Shown: positions 35,780-48,082 of the stretch, in pieces
Layout: every line of letters starts with the position of its first letter
Numbering within the stretch: the stretch's first letter is position 1
Origin: Tetraselmis striata
Taxonomy: Eukaryota; Chlorophyta; Chlorodendrophyceae; Chlorodendrales; Chlorodendraceae
Direction: 5' to 3'
Assembly (NCBI GenBank): GCA_006384855.1
Contig: VCJN01000162.1
Coordinates: 1-64,000 of the forward strand
DNA: 64,000 nucleotides
Program-made: the position numbers and the translations under genes
The notes under the pieces: model-generated
Told to the model about the DNA's origin: nothing
The model's input: the letters and a program-made list of their open reading frames with translations, nothing else
Database searches by the model: none

Positions 35780-35950
35780 GCGAGTGCCCCGAGTGCAAAA
35801 CCTGGCGCGAGGGATGCATCCCCAACCCCCGGTGCGGGCAAGTCGCAGCCGGCCTCAAAGGAAGCGCCACCAATTGCCAAGTTGGGCGGCCTTGCTGCGA
35901 TATAATGCATTTGTGCGCCTTTTTACGGCTTGCTAATCTTGTCACCATGT
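35780..35950 (-). repeat. Solitary inverted satellite unit
   Basis: One full unit of the 31.5-33.0 kb satellite in reverse orientation (reads ATTAGCAAGCCG, ATCGCAGCAAGGCCGCCCA, GAGGCCGGCTGCGACT on the minus strand), about 2.8 kb from the array. From 35951 to 36589 I see nothing supportable. Confidence 0.85.
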
Positions 35951-36589
35951 GGCACAGGAGCCACCTCCCCGAAGGCAGATACTACGGCGCCTCCGACGCG
36001 ACGCCAACTGAGCACGGCTGCAGAGCTGCTTTAACAAAAAACAAAGGAGAAGGTGCGTTTTTGCTATGTGTCAGCGCCCTATGTTATATTTAATATTTTA
36101 AGCCGTTGCTGAAATATGGGCGCTTTGTTGGGGAATCAAGGATGGCGAAAGGCTGCCGTTCAAGCACAACCCGGCATTCGTGCGTGCTCGGAAGCAGCAT
36201 CGTCTGACGACTTCCGCCGACGCAGAGGCCGAGGTTTAGGGTTTTCAGCCTCGGCCGAAGCGTAAGGCGTGTCAAGCCAACGAGGAGCCGCCGCGTGGAG
36301 CCTTTGTGGGCGACCGTCTAGCATGGCGGATGAAAGACAACCCTCGGCGGTGCCGACTTCTGTGCCTGCCTCTTACTCGGAGAAGCCACTGCCAGAAAAC
36401 TTCCAAATACTCGGTGGGGCCGTCTTCGGCAAGAAGCTACTTCCCGATCTCATGTGGTTATGGCTGCGCCTTAGGTGGGGTGGTCCACGGGGCCCCATCC
36501 CATAAAACGGCTCGCGTGTTTCCGACTGGTTGTTTCCAACCCACTGATTGCAAAGCGGGAAGGCTACAATGTGTAGGAATGTCGGCAGG

Positions 36590-36745
36590 CGGGTAGGGGG
36601 CGGGGGTGCTGCGCACCTTAGTATCCCATGAGGCATGCAGGTACCGCCATTTAGTCGGGAGGCCAAACATTGCCGCCGCCTTGACAGCTTCGTAGTCGGC
36701 ATATTGGGTGTGGCCGTCTTCGGCAGAACGCTAGTGCCCGATAGT
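36590..36745 (-). pseudogene. EDGHT-motif coding fragment, copy 2
   Basis: This is the inverted, diverged copy of 31253-31415. Alternating minus-strand frames of the flanking sequence (to ~36480) are also Pro-rich and may belong to the same decayed unit. Unrecognised family. Confidence 0.4.
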
Positions 36746-36749
36746 AGGC

Positions 36750-39700
36750 GCCCCTTAGGCAGGGTGTTCGACAACCCCCAAGCCCTCGCTCTAACTACGA
36801 CTCGCTAGTCCAGTTGCACGCTTCCTTGCTGACCAAGACTGCCGTCGGCAGCCACTTCCTTGCTGGCCAAGACTGCCTTCGGACGCCACTACTTCGGCCA
36901 AAGACGCGTGGGGCTGCATGAGAGCCCCCCCTGAATGGCTCTCCTAGAGGCGCAAGGTCGAACAGAACTGCACCACGTGAGGAGGTGGGATGCCCGATCA
37001 CATACCCAATATAACTCATTGTCGGCCCATCAACCTCTTGCCTACCAAACGTCCCATCATTCGCGACAACAACGGCCTTCGCCCGCTCGATTGCAGCGGC
37101 TTGGTCGTCCGTAGCCTGCAAAGCAACGCCCAACATTATGCCCCGCCGCCTTCCCTCCGGTGGGGTCGGTCATATTGGACCAATATCGGTTTGACTAGGT
37201 GAGGGAAGGAGACAACTGTCCGCAGTATGCGCCAGCCGACTTTAGATAGCGACGACTACACGTGCCTTACCCCGCCGCCAATAGGTGCGCATGTACTTTA
37301 TGCAAGTATACGTGAAATGGTCGAAACCCTAAAACCCTGGACAGGGTTCAATGCTCGGATTTTGTACAAACACGGGACAATTTACAACCCCCGACCCGTA
37401 TTGTTTACGCTCGAATCATGTCCCATTTCCCGTGCCAAGATTGGTGCACGTGTCGAACGACGCGATAACGAAGTTTTTTCGCAAGTCGTTGTATATAATC
37501 CTGAATGCACGAGCGCACGGCTTCGTCACCGTGACACTGTCTAAATAAGGGTGTGCAAAGTAGCAGTCATCGACTCAGCGACAAGGCCGCGGATTACTCT
37601 TTATACTTCACTATCCATCTACAAAGGTGTATGCTACAATCCCCCTCGTAAGTCTTACCATGTACGTATCTATCTGTATCGCCACGACAGCACCGGCGCC
37701 GCCGACCGCCGAGTGGTACAGTGGCGCGTATTTATGATATAATCAATTTAAAATATTCATCAACGGCTTGATATGTGATAGGTGGCGGAAGGGCGCCTGC
37801 CTATTACGCTCATGATTCCGTTATGCGCTGGTTCGAACCATGCCGGCCCCCTCGGTGGAAAAGTAACCGAGGGGGGTAGGGGGGGGCGATGCAAACATTT
37901 TTAGGTTCTCCTACAAAGCCTTATCGCGCAACCCGCATCCCGATAAAAAGGCGATGCACTCGCCCCGCATGGGCGGATTCCCCCTGCGTAGGGCCCCGCC
38001 CTACGTGCTGCCCAATAGTAGAATATGGGAGCGTAATGATGACCAACCTAACCACATACCATGGACGATGCCCTAGCAGGTGACCATATACACCCACCCG
38101 CTGACTCGGGGGCTGCATGCCTGCGCTAAAGCCCGGCTCTACCAAGGGTGCATTGAGCCATTAAATGCGAAAAACAATTGTATGTGGGCTGGTTTTGGAG
38201 CAAGCTTGCCTTGATTGCATTATTGGCCGTTTTGCGGGAAGTGCGCACTTGCTTGCATGCCGACGGCGGGTAGAGCGCGCCTCCGTGAATGTGTTGTACG
38301 ATATCTTGGCGTGCAACCGTTCACATGGAACGCATTTTGCTGCGATATAAAATGAATTCGTGTCCCTCGTGACATTGGGTTATCAAATTCATTACTAACC
38401 CTGAACAATGACACGCAGACAACGTTATTGGCGAGTGGCGGCGGCGCGTGCGGCACGTGATGGTGCTCCCGCGCATGCGTCGCGTCGCTCGTCAGCCTGT
38501 GTTGCTATGACCCGGGTCATCGGCTGCAAGCGCCCTCGCCGCGGATGATGGCCCGACTCTCGGCGGTGGTCCCCTTTGGTTCCTTGTCTTTTAGTGTTTC
38601 TCAGAAACCTTCATTGGTTCCTTGGCGACTTAGCGACTTCCTGGTTCTCACGGCTCTTCCTTAGTTCTGGGATGCTTGACCCTTGGTTTCAGGGTTATAT
38701 TTCTCTTTTGCTGGCAACCTTTCACAATTGCCTTTAGTTCCGCTTTTAGTGCGTAGATGTTCAAGCACTGATGTAGGTATTTTTATGACACGCACACTTT
38801 TGGTTTTTTCGAGAGCACAACAAACGCCACTCAGGGCTGCTCTCACGCATGATGTCATGTTCACGCATGGCGCATGGACGGGCGCGGCCGGAAACGAAGG
38901 TGAGGCCTCATAATAATGGGCCAATCTATAATTGCTGCTTGACAAGGGGGGCAAGACTTTTTTGGGCAGGTGCTACTCCATGTTACTGGTTTCGGAGCAG
39001 CATGCCGGAATGCTGGGCGCGGGTTCCAGCAGTCCGGCATACGGCACTTGTAACTGGCATTGAGTCCAGCTTCGTTTAGGGACTTGCCACAGGAAGTCTG
39101 ATCAGTAACTGAAGCGCTACCCAAAGGACAGCGAGTAACCCCCCCCCCCCCCCCCCCCCCGCGGCACGACGGCACCACCTGTAAAACCCTGGAGCGTCTC
39201 TACGACGGTGTTGTTTCAACGGCGAGTCGCTGCTGCCGGCAGCAGTCCAGTTATTAAACAGCGAGTCGTTGTCGTCGTCAACCTCAACCTCCGAATCAGC
39301 GGGGACAACAAACCCACCACTCGGCGGAGACAGGTGGGCAACTGCAAATTCTGGAGTGGGCCAGATATCAACTCTGCATACCACAGTGACTGGATATATG
39401 TCGTCGGGTATATATGTCGTCGGGTAAGCGCAGAGCGGGGAGAGATGGGGGGGGGGGGGGGGGGGGGGGGGGGGGTCACGGCATCGACCGGCCCCGTGCA
39501 GCGGCGGCGCCGAGTGCCGCGATATGGCGCTCACCGAATAACCGTCGCGAACCACGAGTGTCGGCGCTTTTTGTCGCTAGCGTGGGAGTAGGACAGTTGC
39601 CGTGGCGGGCAAGCTGGCAGCGAAAACGGATCAGGGGACGACGCAGGGCTGGCGTAGGGTTTCCTCCGCGAACGCTCCGAGAGCGGGTGCCGCTGGGTGG

Positions 39701-40320
39701 TTGGCGGTCTCGCGCTTCCGATCCCACTGTACGGTTGTCAATCGGTGGGCAGCGAGAAGCCAGGGGGGCGAGGAGTTTCGACCCAGACGAGCCACTGCGA
39801 ATGGTTTACGAGCACATCCAAGCGCGTGGCGTCGAAGCCAAAATCAGTGGAATAGTCGTCGGGGTAGGGCGTGGGGACATTTCACTCAGGCACAAAGGTG
39901 AGGCATTTCTGGCTCTTTGTGATATAAATTGGTCACTGTGAGCATGAATATCGGGCGATTATTCTTCGTCATGATATGTCCCGAGGTGAAGGTTGCAATG
40001 GCAGTGCACGGGCTTGCCATGCCCACCAGCTGATGATGGGCTGCTGCAGCTACACCCCCAGAGGCAGTTTCCAGTATACTGACCAGGGACGTGCATCCGT
40101 GTCGAGGGGGGACAAATAACAGATATTGTGTGGCGTGGGCTTGCGGTGCGAGGGCGCGTAATGGCGCACTTTGCATCACATCGAAACCAGTATGTGATGT
40201 GATGTCATATGTGCGCAGGACCGAAACCACCATGTCCTCGCAATCACACTTGGACCGAAAGCGTGGGACTGCCCACCTCCAGGCCAGTTTGGCCCCTCTG
40301 CCACGGAAAGCTGCTGAAGC
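36750..40320. other. Spacer without a supportable gene
   Basis: About 3.5 kb of mixed composition. It contains the third copy of the inverted-repeat family (~37320-37440), C and G homopolymers (39139-39160 and ~39447-39475) and a GC-rich stretch at 39480-39900 with open but uninformative frames. I searched here for helicase motifs belonging to the Dicer gene downstream and found none. Confidence 0.4.
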
Positions 40321-43300
40321 ATGCACTGCTTAGAGGCAGCTCCGCTCACTGGCAGCCATCATGCGCAGGGGGAAGCAGGAGGTCGGCTGCCAGTGCGTGC
40401 CGAGTCTTTGAGCATTCAGGCGAGCGCGGGTCAGCGGCAGCGGCGCACCAATCGGATGGCCTCCAGCAGCCGCCGGGAGCTGCACCTGCACCGCTTCCGG
40501 GTTGTGCGGCCTGGTAGCGGCGGCGCACTGCTGCGCTGGAACTACGGCCTGCTCACGCTGTGCCAGCTGCCGCCAGGCGGTGTTGGTGTGGGGCTGCCCG
40601 AGTTCCCGCTGTACGACGTTGCTGGCTCTGAAACCTTGGTCGTGCGCACTGCCTACCTAGGCACACTGGATTTGAGCCCCACCCAGCTTGCGCAGCTGCA
40701 GGCATTCCACCAGAAGGCATGCAACCTGACTCTATACCACCCTGCTAGTTGGGGATCTGCAAGCATGCTCCTAATCGCCCTGTGTGCGTGCCTGCTACTC
40801 TAGGTATTTGATCTGCTGCTAGGGGAGGAGGATTGTGAACAGGGGGGGGGGACAGACCAGGACATTGCTGCCAGCTCCTCCGTCACCAGCCAGGAAGTAA
40901 CCCCCCCCCCCCCCCCCCCCCCCTTTGCGCATGAGCCCCCGCGCCTACTTGGCAACGGGGCTATAAGCTCCTGCTCATATCACAGCGCCTCCTCGTGCCC
41001 GTCTCCGCGGGAAGTAGCGACTATCCATAGTACGTAACAATAAAGCGTGTACTTATAAAATCACCGTCTAGCAAGCGGTGCGATACTCGTAATGTGACTA
41101 TATTTTACTGCGCAATGATACGCAACCATATCTGAATCTTGCATTGTCATACACCTGCAGATTATGACGCGCACGTTGTTATGCACCTTGGGAGGGGGCC
41201 AAACGCTCGTTAACATGATGGCAAGTAACAGTATGGATTAGGCCTGCGCATAACGCGAGTGAGCGGTGGAACCCCGGTGCGACTTAGCAAGTTCAATTTT
41301 ATGTTTTACGGGAGATAGAGAGGAGGTTCTGCTGAGATAATGAAACTGTGGTTCCCGTCCTCTCACAATGGGCACTCGGGCTGGCACAACGCTGTGGTCG
41401 CAGCGCGGCTCGCATCGGCGCATTGTGAGGCGAAAGAATGTCCTCACAGTCTCTTCTGTGCAAGGCCCTGCCAGCCACAGTGGACTCGCGGCAGGGAAGC
41501 CTATCACTGATGAGGCATGGTCGCGCTCCGCCAGCGGCCTCTGGTGCGCCCCTACCAACCTGCGCCATCCCATCCTGCTTGCTGCTTTGCTGCTGACTCT
41601 GCCTCCGCAGAAAGTCCCGCCTCAGCCTCTAAGACCCCGGGCCTAAACAACGCCGTCGTTCATACTGTACTGGTGTATGTTGGGAACTTGGGGGCTTTGC
41701 GCAGCGCAGTTGCATCCGAAAACGTCACCCCGCAGCAGCTGTTCTGGAAGAACGTGTACTGAGGAACGATACTGGAGTAACGTATTTTGGTGCTGAGCCT
41801 GCTTTGACATTCACAAGGCTGGGTGTTTACCAGGGCTGCGTGGTAGTCATGGTTCCGGGCTCAGTTTTATGTGCGTATGTGCAGCGGCGGTGTTGGTGGC
41901 TGGAATGGCGGGGGGGGGGGGGGGGGGGGGAAGGATGGGATGGTGTGTGTGTGTGGGGGGAGGGTATGAATTTGTTGGCCTGATGAGGGGGGCGTGCTGG
42001 TCGCCGGCAGGTACATCATGGCCCCACTGCTTGATGCAGCTGCTGTAGTGAGCAGGAGTCCTGCTGACACCGTGGACTGGGCGAGCGTCACGAGTGTCCT
42101 GAGCGCGTATGCTGGCGAGGCTCCAGAGGTGTGCACCCCTGTCTTGAGGAGGCGGTCAGTCTTTAAGCAAGCGTACGCCAGGGCACTCGCCGTGATGCGA
42201 CCAGAGCGTTCAGCTCGGCAGCACACCACTAGCTCAGCGATGTTGCTTTCAGTGCGCACATAGGCAGAGCCAGGGAGAGAGGGTTGCTTTGAATTTCCGC
42301 ACCAGGAGAGCACATGTGCGAACAGGAGAAAGGGTTTGCGAATCACTGTGTTGGATTACTGGGTGCGTAAGTTGAGCTCCCGTGCATAATGCATAGCATG
42401 TCATTAGCGTGGAAGAGATTCCTTGTCAAACCTCCCTGCTGTGCACGCCATAGTAGAAGGGTGGAGGGGGGCAGACATGAAATAATGCACCATGCGGCAA
42501 TATCCAACACAGCTGGTGGCGGGCCTCAGACCCTGATGTACGAAGCCACTGCCACGCGGTCCTGAACCAAGATTCCTCATGTCTGGTGTGGCGCTGCACG
42601 CAGCGGGCGGTGCTTGCTGACCTGACGCCGTGGCCTGGTGGGCCGGAGTCCGCAGAGGCACTGCGGCAGGCGGTGGCAGGCAACGTGGTGGTGAGCAGGT
42701 ACAACGGCGTGTGCTTACTGGTCCGTGGGGTGCGTGCGGACCTCAGCCCCTGCAGCTCCTTTGCTGACTCCAAGCCAAGCACTGCTCCATTGGTGACGGC
42801 CTGGCCTGTTATGTGGCATTCGCGGGAGAGGTGATGAGTTCATGGTGGTGGTGTGGGGGGATTGCTGCGCGCGCTAAGCAGTAGGGGGCTGGGGTGGCTC
42901 CAGGTCGGGCCCCTGTCCATGGGAGAAGAAGTGGCGGTTAATGTAGAAGAGGGCAAGCAATCAAAGAAGAAGAAGAAAAAGCAGCAGGATAAGGTTTACA
43001 AAGACTTCACAGACTTCTACGCAAAGCGCTGGGGGCTGCCCATTGCGTTTCAGGGGCAGCCGTTGCTTGAGGTGTGCGCACTCTGGTGCTTGCGTGGCCC
43101 ACCCTATATTCATGAACGTGGTCACCAAACCAGACAGAAAGCACGCCGCCGGGCTGTAGCCATGAACAGGCCATGCCGTTGCCGCTCACACTGCATCAAT
43201 TAACGCTAATGATGTTGCTGGTGGCTACGGTGCTCCTACTGAAGGACCCCCCCCCCCCCCCCCCCCTTTCGCCCCTCTGTCCACCTATTTCTTTTCTTTT

Positions 43301-46300
43301 CCACCCCTTCATGGCCTTTCCTTGTCCCGTGAGGCCTCTTGCCTCACTCATCCCTTCTTTTCACGTGCATGCCACATGACAGCTCCTGGTGAGGCCCCGA
43401 GCGGTACGCCCCCCCCCCCCTTCTCCCCCCCCCCCCCCCCCCCCCTTTCTCCTGCTAATTACAGCACGTTTGGAGTGCAGCAGCTTCAGAAGAAGTGAAT
43501 GACTTCTGTTGACGGTGTCCTCGCTGCCCATTTGCATTCGGCGATTGTTGATAGGGCTGCGGCGGCAGGATGTCCTGCTGGTACCCGAGGTACATAATCA
43601 CCGCCTTGAACACACTACCGGTACTCCTTTGATCCTCCTTGGGATGCCCTTGTTGCCTCTGTCTTCCCCCTCATGGACTATGTGTTGCCCTGCTTGCCGT
43701 GCGCCCCCCGGTCGGCAGCTGTGTGATTACTGCTTCGTGCCACCGGTGGTGTGGCGTGCATGCCTGCTCGCCTACCCGCTGCTCTGGCACCTGCTTGCCG
43801 TGCTTCATGCCGCGGATCTTAGATCCTTCCTGCGGAGCTCCATGCTGGCCAGCGGCTGTGGAGAGCCAGGTAAGAGGAGAGACACCGTCCCTCAGTGAAT
43901 TATCACTGCGTAGCGCTGCGAGGCGCTCCTGCGCTGCTTGTGTTCAGCGAGTAATCACGGATACGATTGTCCCAGTAGGCAACCGCTGCTGCGTCCTATA
44001 GCTGCTTGCAGCTAACCTGCCCAACTGCACCTCATTATCATAAACAGTAAGCAGAATGTGTAATGCATGGGATTCAGAGCGGCTCCGCTGTAGCTTACCC
44101 ACACACGTAGCCACCCCGTCTAAGGCTGTACGTGCGTTTGCTCAACTAGGGTGTGACCCGCCGTGGTTGCCGGGAGTCACACCGCTGCTCGAGGCCATCA
44201 CCACAGTGTCCGCTTGTCCGCGGCACAACAACGAGCGCCTCGAGTTCCTGGGTGATTCTTTCATCAAGGTGCATCCCTATTCACCTCGTGTAACAGGTGT
44301 GGGTTAGAAGCAAAGGTGCAATGGCTGCTGAGGCACATGGCCTGCCTGTGTAACTCAGTTTGCAGTGTGCCTGCATCTCTTCGTGGACCACCCTGGCTCG
44401 GACGCGGGGGAGCTAACAATCACAAAGGCTTTGCTGGTGCGCCTCTCGCCACCACAGAGGGCAGCAGGATGCATCGCTGCTGCGTATCAAGCATACTGGG
44501 TCTTACCGTGGGCTGATCATGAATGTGTGGGTGGATGTGTGGGGGATGGCTCTGTGCAGGTGAGCAACGCCAACCTCAAAAAGCTGGCGCTTGACCTGGG
44601 GGTGGACGGGGCCCTGCGACGCCATCGTCGTCGGGTGGAGCTATGGCGGCCTCCAGGGATGAGGAGCAGCTTCATCTCTCCACTCAAGGCTGAGCATTGC
44701 AACGATAAGGTCTGTGGCTGGCAATGTCTACTGCTGTGAAGAGATAGCCATTTCTGTCTTGGGTCAGCAACACAGTGAGTGCAACAACACTTGTGTACGC
44801 GCAGAGCCCTTTGTATTGAGAAAATGGGACATGTACAGTATTGGCCTGTAGCACTGTCCTGAGTACTACGTTAACCTCGCAGAGATACGCTGATGCACTG
44901 GAGGCGCTGGTTGGCGCATTCTATCTCTCTGGCGGAGTGGAAGGTGGCTTCCGGCTGCTGTTTCATGCAGGGGTGCTGGATCGGATGCGGACGCATGGCC
45001 TTATGTCGCTCAAGGTATTCTCTCCACACCCCGCAGCCCCTGCTCAAAGAAGTGGAACGAATCGCCATGTTGGCCACCTGCTAGGACCCCAAGGCAAGCG
45101 TTCCATATACAGTAGTATCGATGAAATATATTTGCTTTCAACCATTGTGGCGGAACAGTCTCAAAATAATGTACAACATGCATGGACAGGTGGTTGGCTG
45201 TGTGGTTCGGCTTGGAACTGCGTGCTTTTCATTGGCCACTAAGTGTTGCGTGCCTGATTACACGGTGCGGCAGACCTGCCGGCCAGCAAATGTCGGTGCT
45301 TCACCGGTATCTGCCCGCAGCACCTGCAACCATGGAGACAGGGAACGTGCCCTGTCCGAGCTTGAGCGCATCCTTGGCTACCGCTTCAACACACCTGCCC
45401 TTGCTCACACAGTAAGTACTGCGCTCATCTCTGCCTATGTAGCGCCACCTATCTCGGATGTACAAGTACTTGGGGCTGGTATCGCGCCAGCTGAGAGAAT
45501 CTGATTCCTCCAGGCTTTCGCACACAGCTCCCTGATGGACAGTGGCATGCCGGGCTGCGACAGCTCATACAATCGCCTGGAATTTCTTGGGTACGCCAGT
45601 GTCCCGCTCATGCAACGTCTGACGTCAGGTTTCAGCATGCATGGTGCATGAGGCCAGAGGCCGCCCTTTGCGCTTGCCACGCGACCAGGGACGCTGTGCT
45701 GGACCTGCTGGTGACGGAGGCAATGATGCAGCGTCATCCAGACGTGCAGCCTGGCGAGCTCACCAGCCTTCGCCAGGTGCGGATGCAGCTCGACATACAG
45801 CTGCGATTATGCTGTTTTTCTGGCATGGCATGTGTCTGTACATGTTGTTCCCCAACAGGCAATAGAGAAGCATGTTTTGTTCTGGCATCACGCATCCTGA
45901 CGTTTCCTGGTGGTCCATCAGGCAATGCTCAACAACCAGTGGCTAGCACACGTCACCGTGGTCCATGGGCTGCACCAATTTGTCCGGCACCACAGCCCCG
46001 AGCTGACCGCCACCATTCCCCCCTTCAGCGCCCACGTGGCCCGCATTGGTAGTGAGGTGGAGCTTCTGGCCTGCTCGTTGTCTGGTATGTTGCTGATCCA
46101 AGTACAGCAATGCCACTGACGACTTCTCCTCGTTTAAACAATCAGGTAAAGGGGGCCGCAGAGCTCAAGAGCGGGGGTGGCACGCAGGCAAAGCAAGCTG
46201 CTGGCAGCAATGACGGCGGCGACAAACAGAAGTTACTCAAGGCGCTTCGCTCCACTGGGGGGCAAGTGTCTTGTCAAGAGGGATGGCCCGAGGTTTGTGC

Positions 46301-47277
46301 TTCCCATCCCATTGACATGTACTCCTGCAGGCTATTACTACAGAAGACATCCTTGAATTCGATTTTCCCCTCGATTCTACTGCCTACAGGCATCCTCCGG
46401 AGGGCTGGCCTTCGGAAGCCGTGTTCAGGCACCCAAGGTTCAGGCCGCAACTCCATTGCTTCTTGCACGCTGCATACATGCTTGGGCTCGAGCACAGCGA
46501 CCCCCGCTTCTACCATGTGCTAGCCTGAGATGTCTGATGGCTAAACTGGCATTGATGAGATATGGTAACGTCGAATTTACATATGCAGGCACTTGGTGAC
46601 GTACTTGAAGCGGTGATCGGGGCTGTGTTTCTTGACTGCAGCTGTGACCTCAAGGTAACGTCACGCGCTAGCATCATGTCACAAGTGATAAAACCAGATT
46701 TAGAGGGCTGGGGTGGGGTTAGGGCAGGGGCAGCTCGGGCCTTGTTGCCCCTCCGATCGGCGAGCTGGCTGGCCTAGTTGACCGGGAACATTCCATCCAC
46801 AGAAGACGTGGAAAGTTGCGGAGCCACTGCTGCACCCACTGCTCACACCCGACAACATTCCCATCCAGCCGGTGCGCGGCGGTTGCTTGTGCTCATGCTG
46901 CTGCCCCGCAACATGTCTGACTTTTGTAGCTCGAGCACGAGATGCAAAGGTATACGTGTGTGTGCCTACACGACAGATCCGAGAGCTCCAGGAGTTGTGC
47001 GCCAAGATGGGCGCCACTCTGAGCTTACATAGCACAGTGCCTGCTGCAGTTGGGAATGGCGATCCAGCAGTGGAGCGCGGTGCAGGTGGAGGTGTGCATC
47101 AATGGGATTCATGTTGCATTTGGGGAAGTGGCGTCGAACAAGCAGCATGCGCGCATGTTGGCGGCGCATGCGGCGCTAGTTGTACTAAAGGAAAGTCCTG
47201 GCTTGCTGGTTGGAGTTGCTTGTGATGTGCAAGACCCAGGAGATGGGCTGCTGTCCTTGACGACGGCATCGTCCTGA
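40321..47277 (+). CDS. DCL: Dicer-like ribonuclease III, ~22 exons, no helicase seen
   Basis: Cuts double-stranded RNA into small RNAs. Exons by eye: 40321-40716, 40804-40896, ~40986-41013, 42011-42128, 42604-42792, 42904-43071, 43555-43589, 43719-43869, 44111-44268, 44359-44436, 44560-44709, 44883-45014, ~45342-45411, 45514-45590, 45689-45776, 45922-46084, 46162-46265, 46331-46516, 46589-46654, 46803-46871, 46977-47036, 47086-47277. Order: platform (LPEFPLYDVAGSETLVVRTA), PAZ (VVVSRYNGVCLLVRGVRADL, DFTDFYAKRWGL, QPLLE), connector (LVPE, VVWRACLLAYPLLWHLL), RNase IIIa (NNERLEFLGDSFIK; RYADALEALVGAFYLS), RNase IIIb (YNRLEFLGDAVLDLL; LGDVLEAVIGAVFLD), dsRBD (VEVCINGIHVAFGEVASNKQ). All eight acidic positions of the two catalytic sites are present. 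The first intron has a GC donor. Exons around 41.0, 43.1-43.5 and 45.3 kb are unresolved. An in-frame TGA lies just upstream of 40321, so the 5' end may be this ATG or an unseen exon. Confidence 0.88.
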
Positions 47278-47338
47278 GCCAGAAGGCACGTGATGCATCA
47301 AAAGCCCTAGCCATTTGAAATGACAGTTTTCGTCGTAA

Positions 47339-47545
47339 CATGGCCGGCATAGCGTCAACTTCCCCGTGTCGGACGACACCCTGGCCACCGGCGTGCAGAG
47401 CTTCAACATCGCCGTAGGCGCCGTCAGCGACATGGCCGCTGTGATCGTCAACACGGGCGCGAGCGCGCAGGAGGGTGGTGAGGTGGGCATCAATGCCATG
47501 CGCCTGCTCAGCACCAACCACGACCACATGGAGATAAGGCACACT
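47339..47545 (+). CDS. Orphan coding-like segment after the Dicer gene
   Basis: A plus-strand frame opening just after a TAA reads HSVNFPVSDDTLATGVQSFN, then AVGAVSDMAAVIVNTGASAQ, then MRLLSTNHDHMEI. Third codon positions are overwhelmingly G or C, unlike the flanking sequence, so it very likely once coded. No ATG or clear splice pair frames it, and I do not recognise the family. It may be an exon of an unseen gene or a captured fragment. Confidence 0.35.
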
Positions 47546-48082
47546 CCAGGGCAACTAGAAAGAATGTGTTCTAACAGCAGCAGCATAGCGGGTTTGGGAT
47601 GGGATGCACAAGATTGATGGAAGTGCCGGTGTTGGCTTGGCTGGTTTGTAGCACATCATTGATGGGCAGCAACTCGCGGAACCAGCGCCACCTGGAAGTG
47701 AACAGGTGGCTATGGGCAACTCAACTGCTCCAACCTTGCAAGCTGTAAACATAACACCTCCCTCTTAATTATGTCACTCATGTCACCACTGGAATCATAA
47801 CATGGCATATTGCACACTGTATTGGAAGTGCGCAAATCTTCCACCTCTTGACGAGGGGGAGCGCAGAAGACTCATATCTCAAGACATGCTACATGTCTTT
47901 CCCTACTGCGGGCTCAAGGTATTGGCTCGGCAGAAAGCCTCTTATCCGGCTCCACTCGGCTAAGAGGGCATTCTAATGTCTCCTTGGACCTGCTGTTGGG
48001 CGCTGCTTAACAGATACCCAGCTTGTGCGCGCCTGTGGAGCGCATACAATGACTGTACACTGGCGCTGGTCGATCGATGCGC

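Noticed and set aside
37780-37860. tRNA-like stretch with GGTTCGAACC
   Set aside because: The T-loop-like core is present, but the T stem pairs poorly, no 7-bp acceptor stem forms, and no D-arm is convincing.
38200-40300. Possible Dicer helicase exons
   Set aside because: I looked for ATP-binding GxGKT, DExH and late helicase motifs on the plus strand and saw none.
41368-41760. ORFs in the long Dicer intron as extra exons
   Set aside because: They lack similarity to any Dicer segment and do not splice in phase with the flanking platform and PAZ exons; left as intron.
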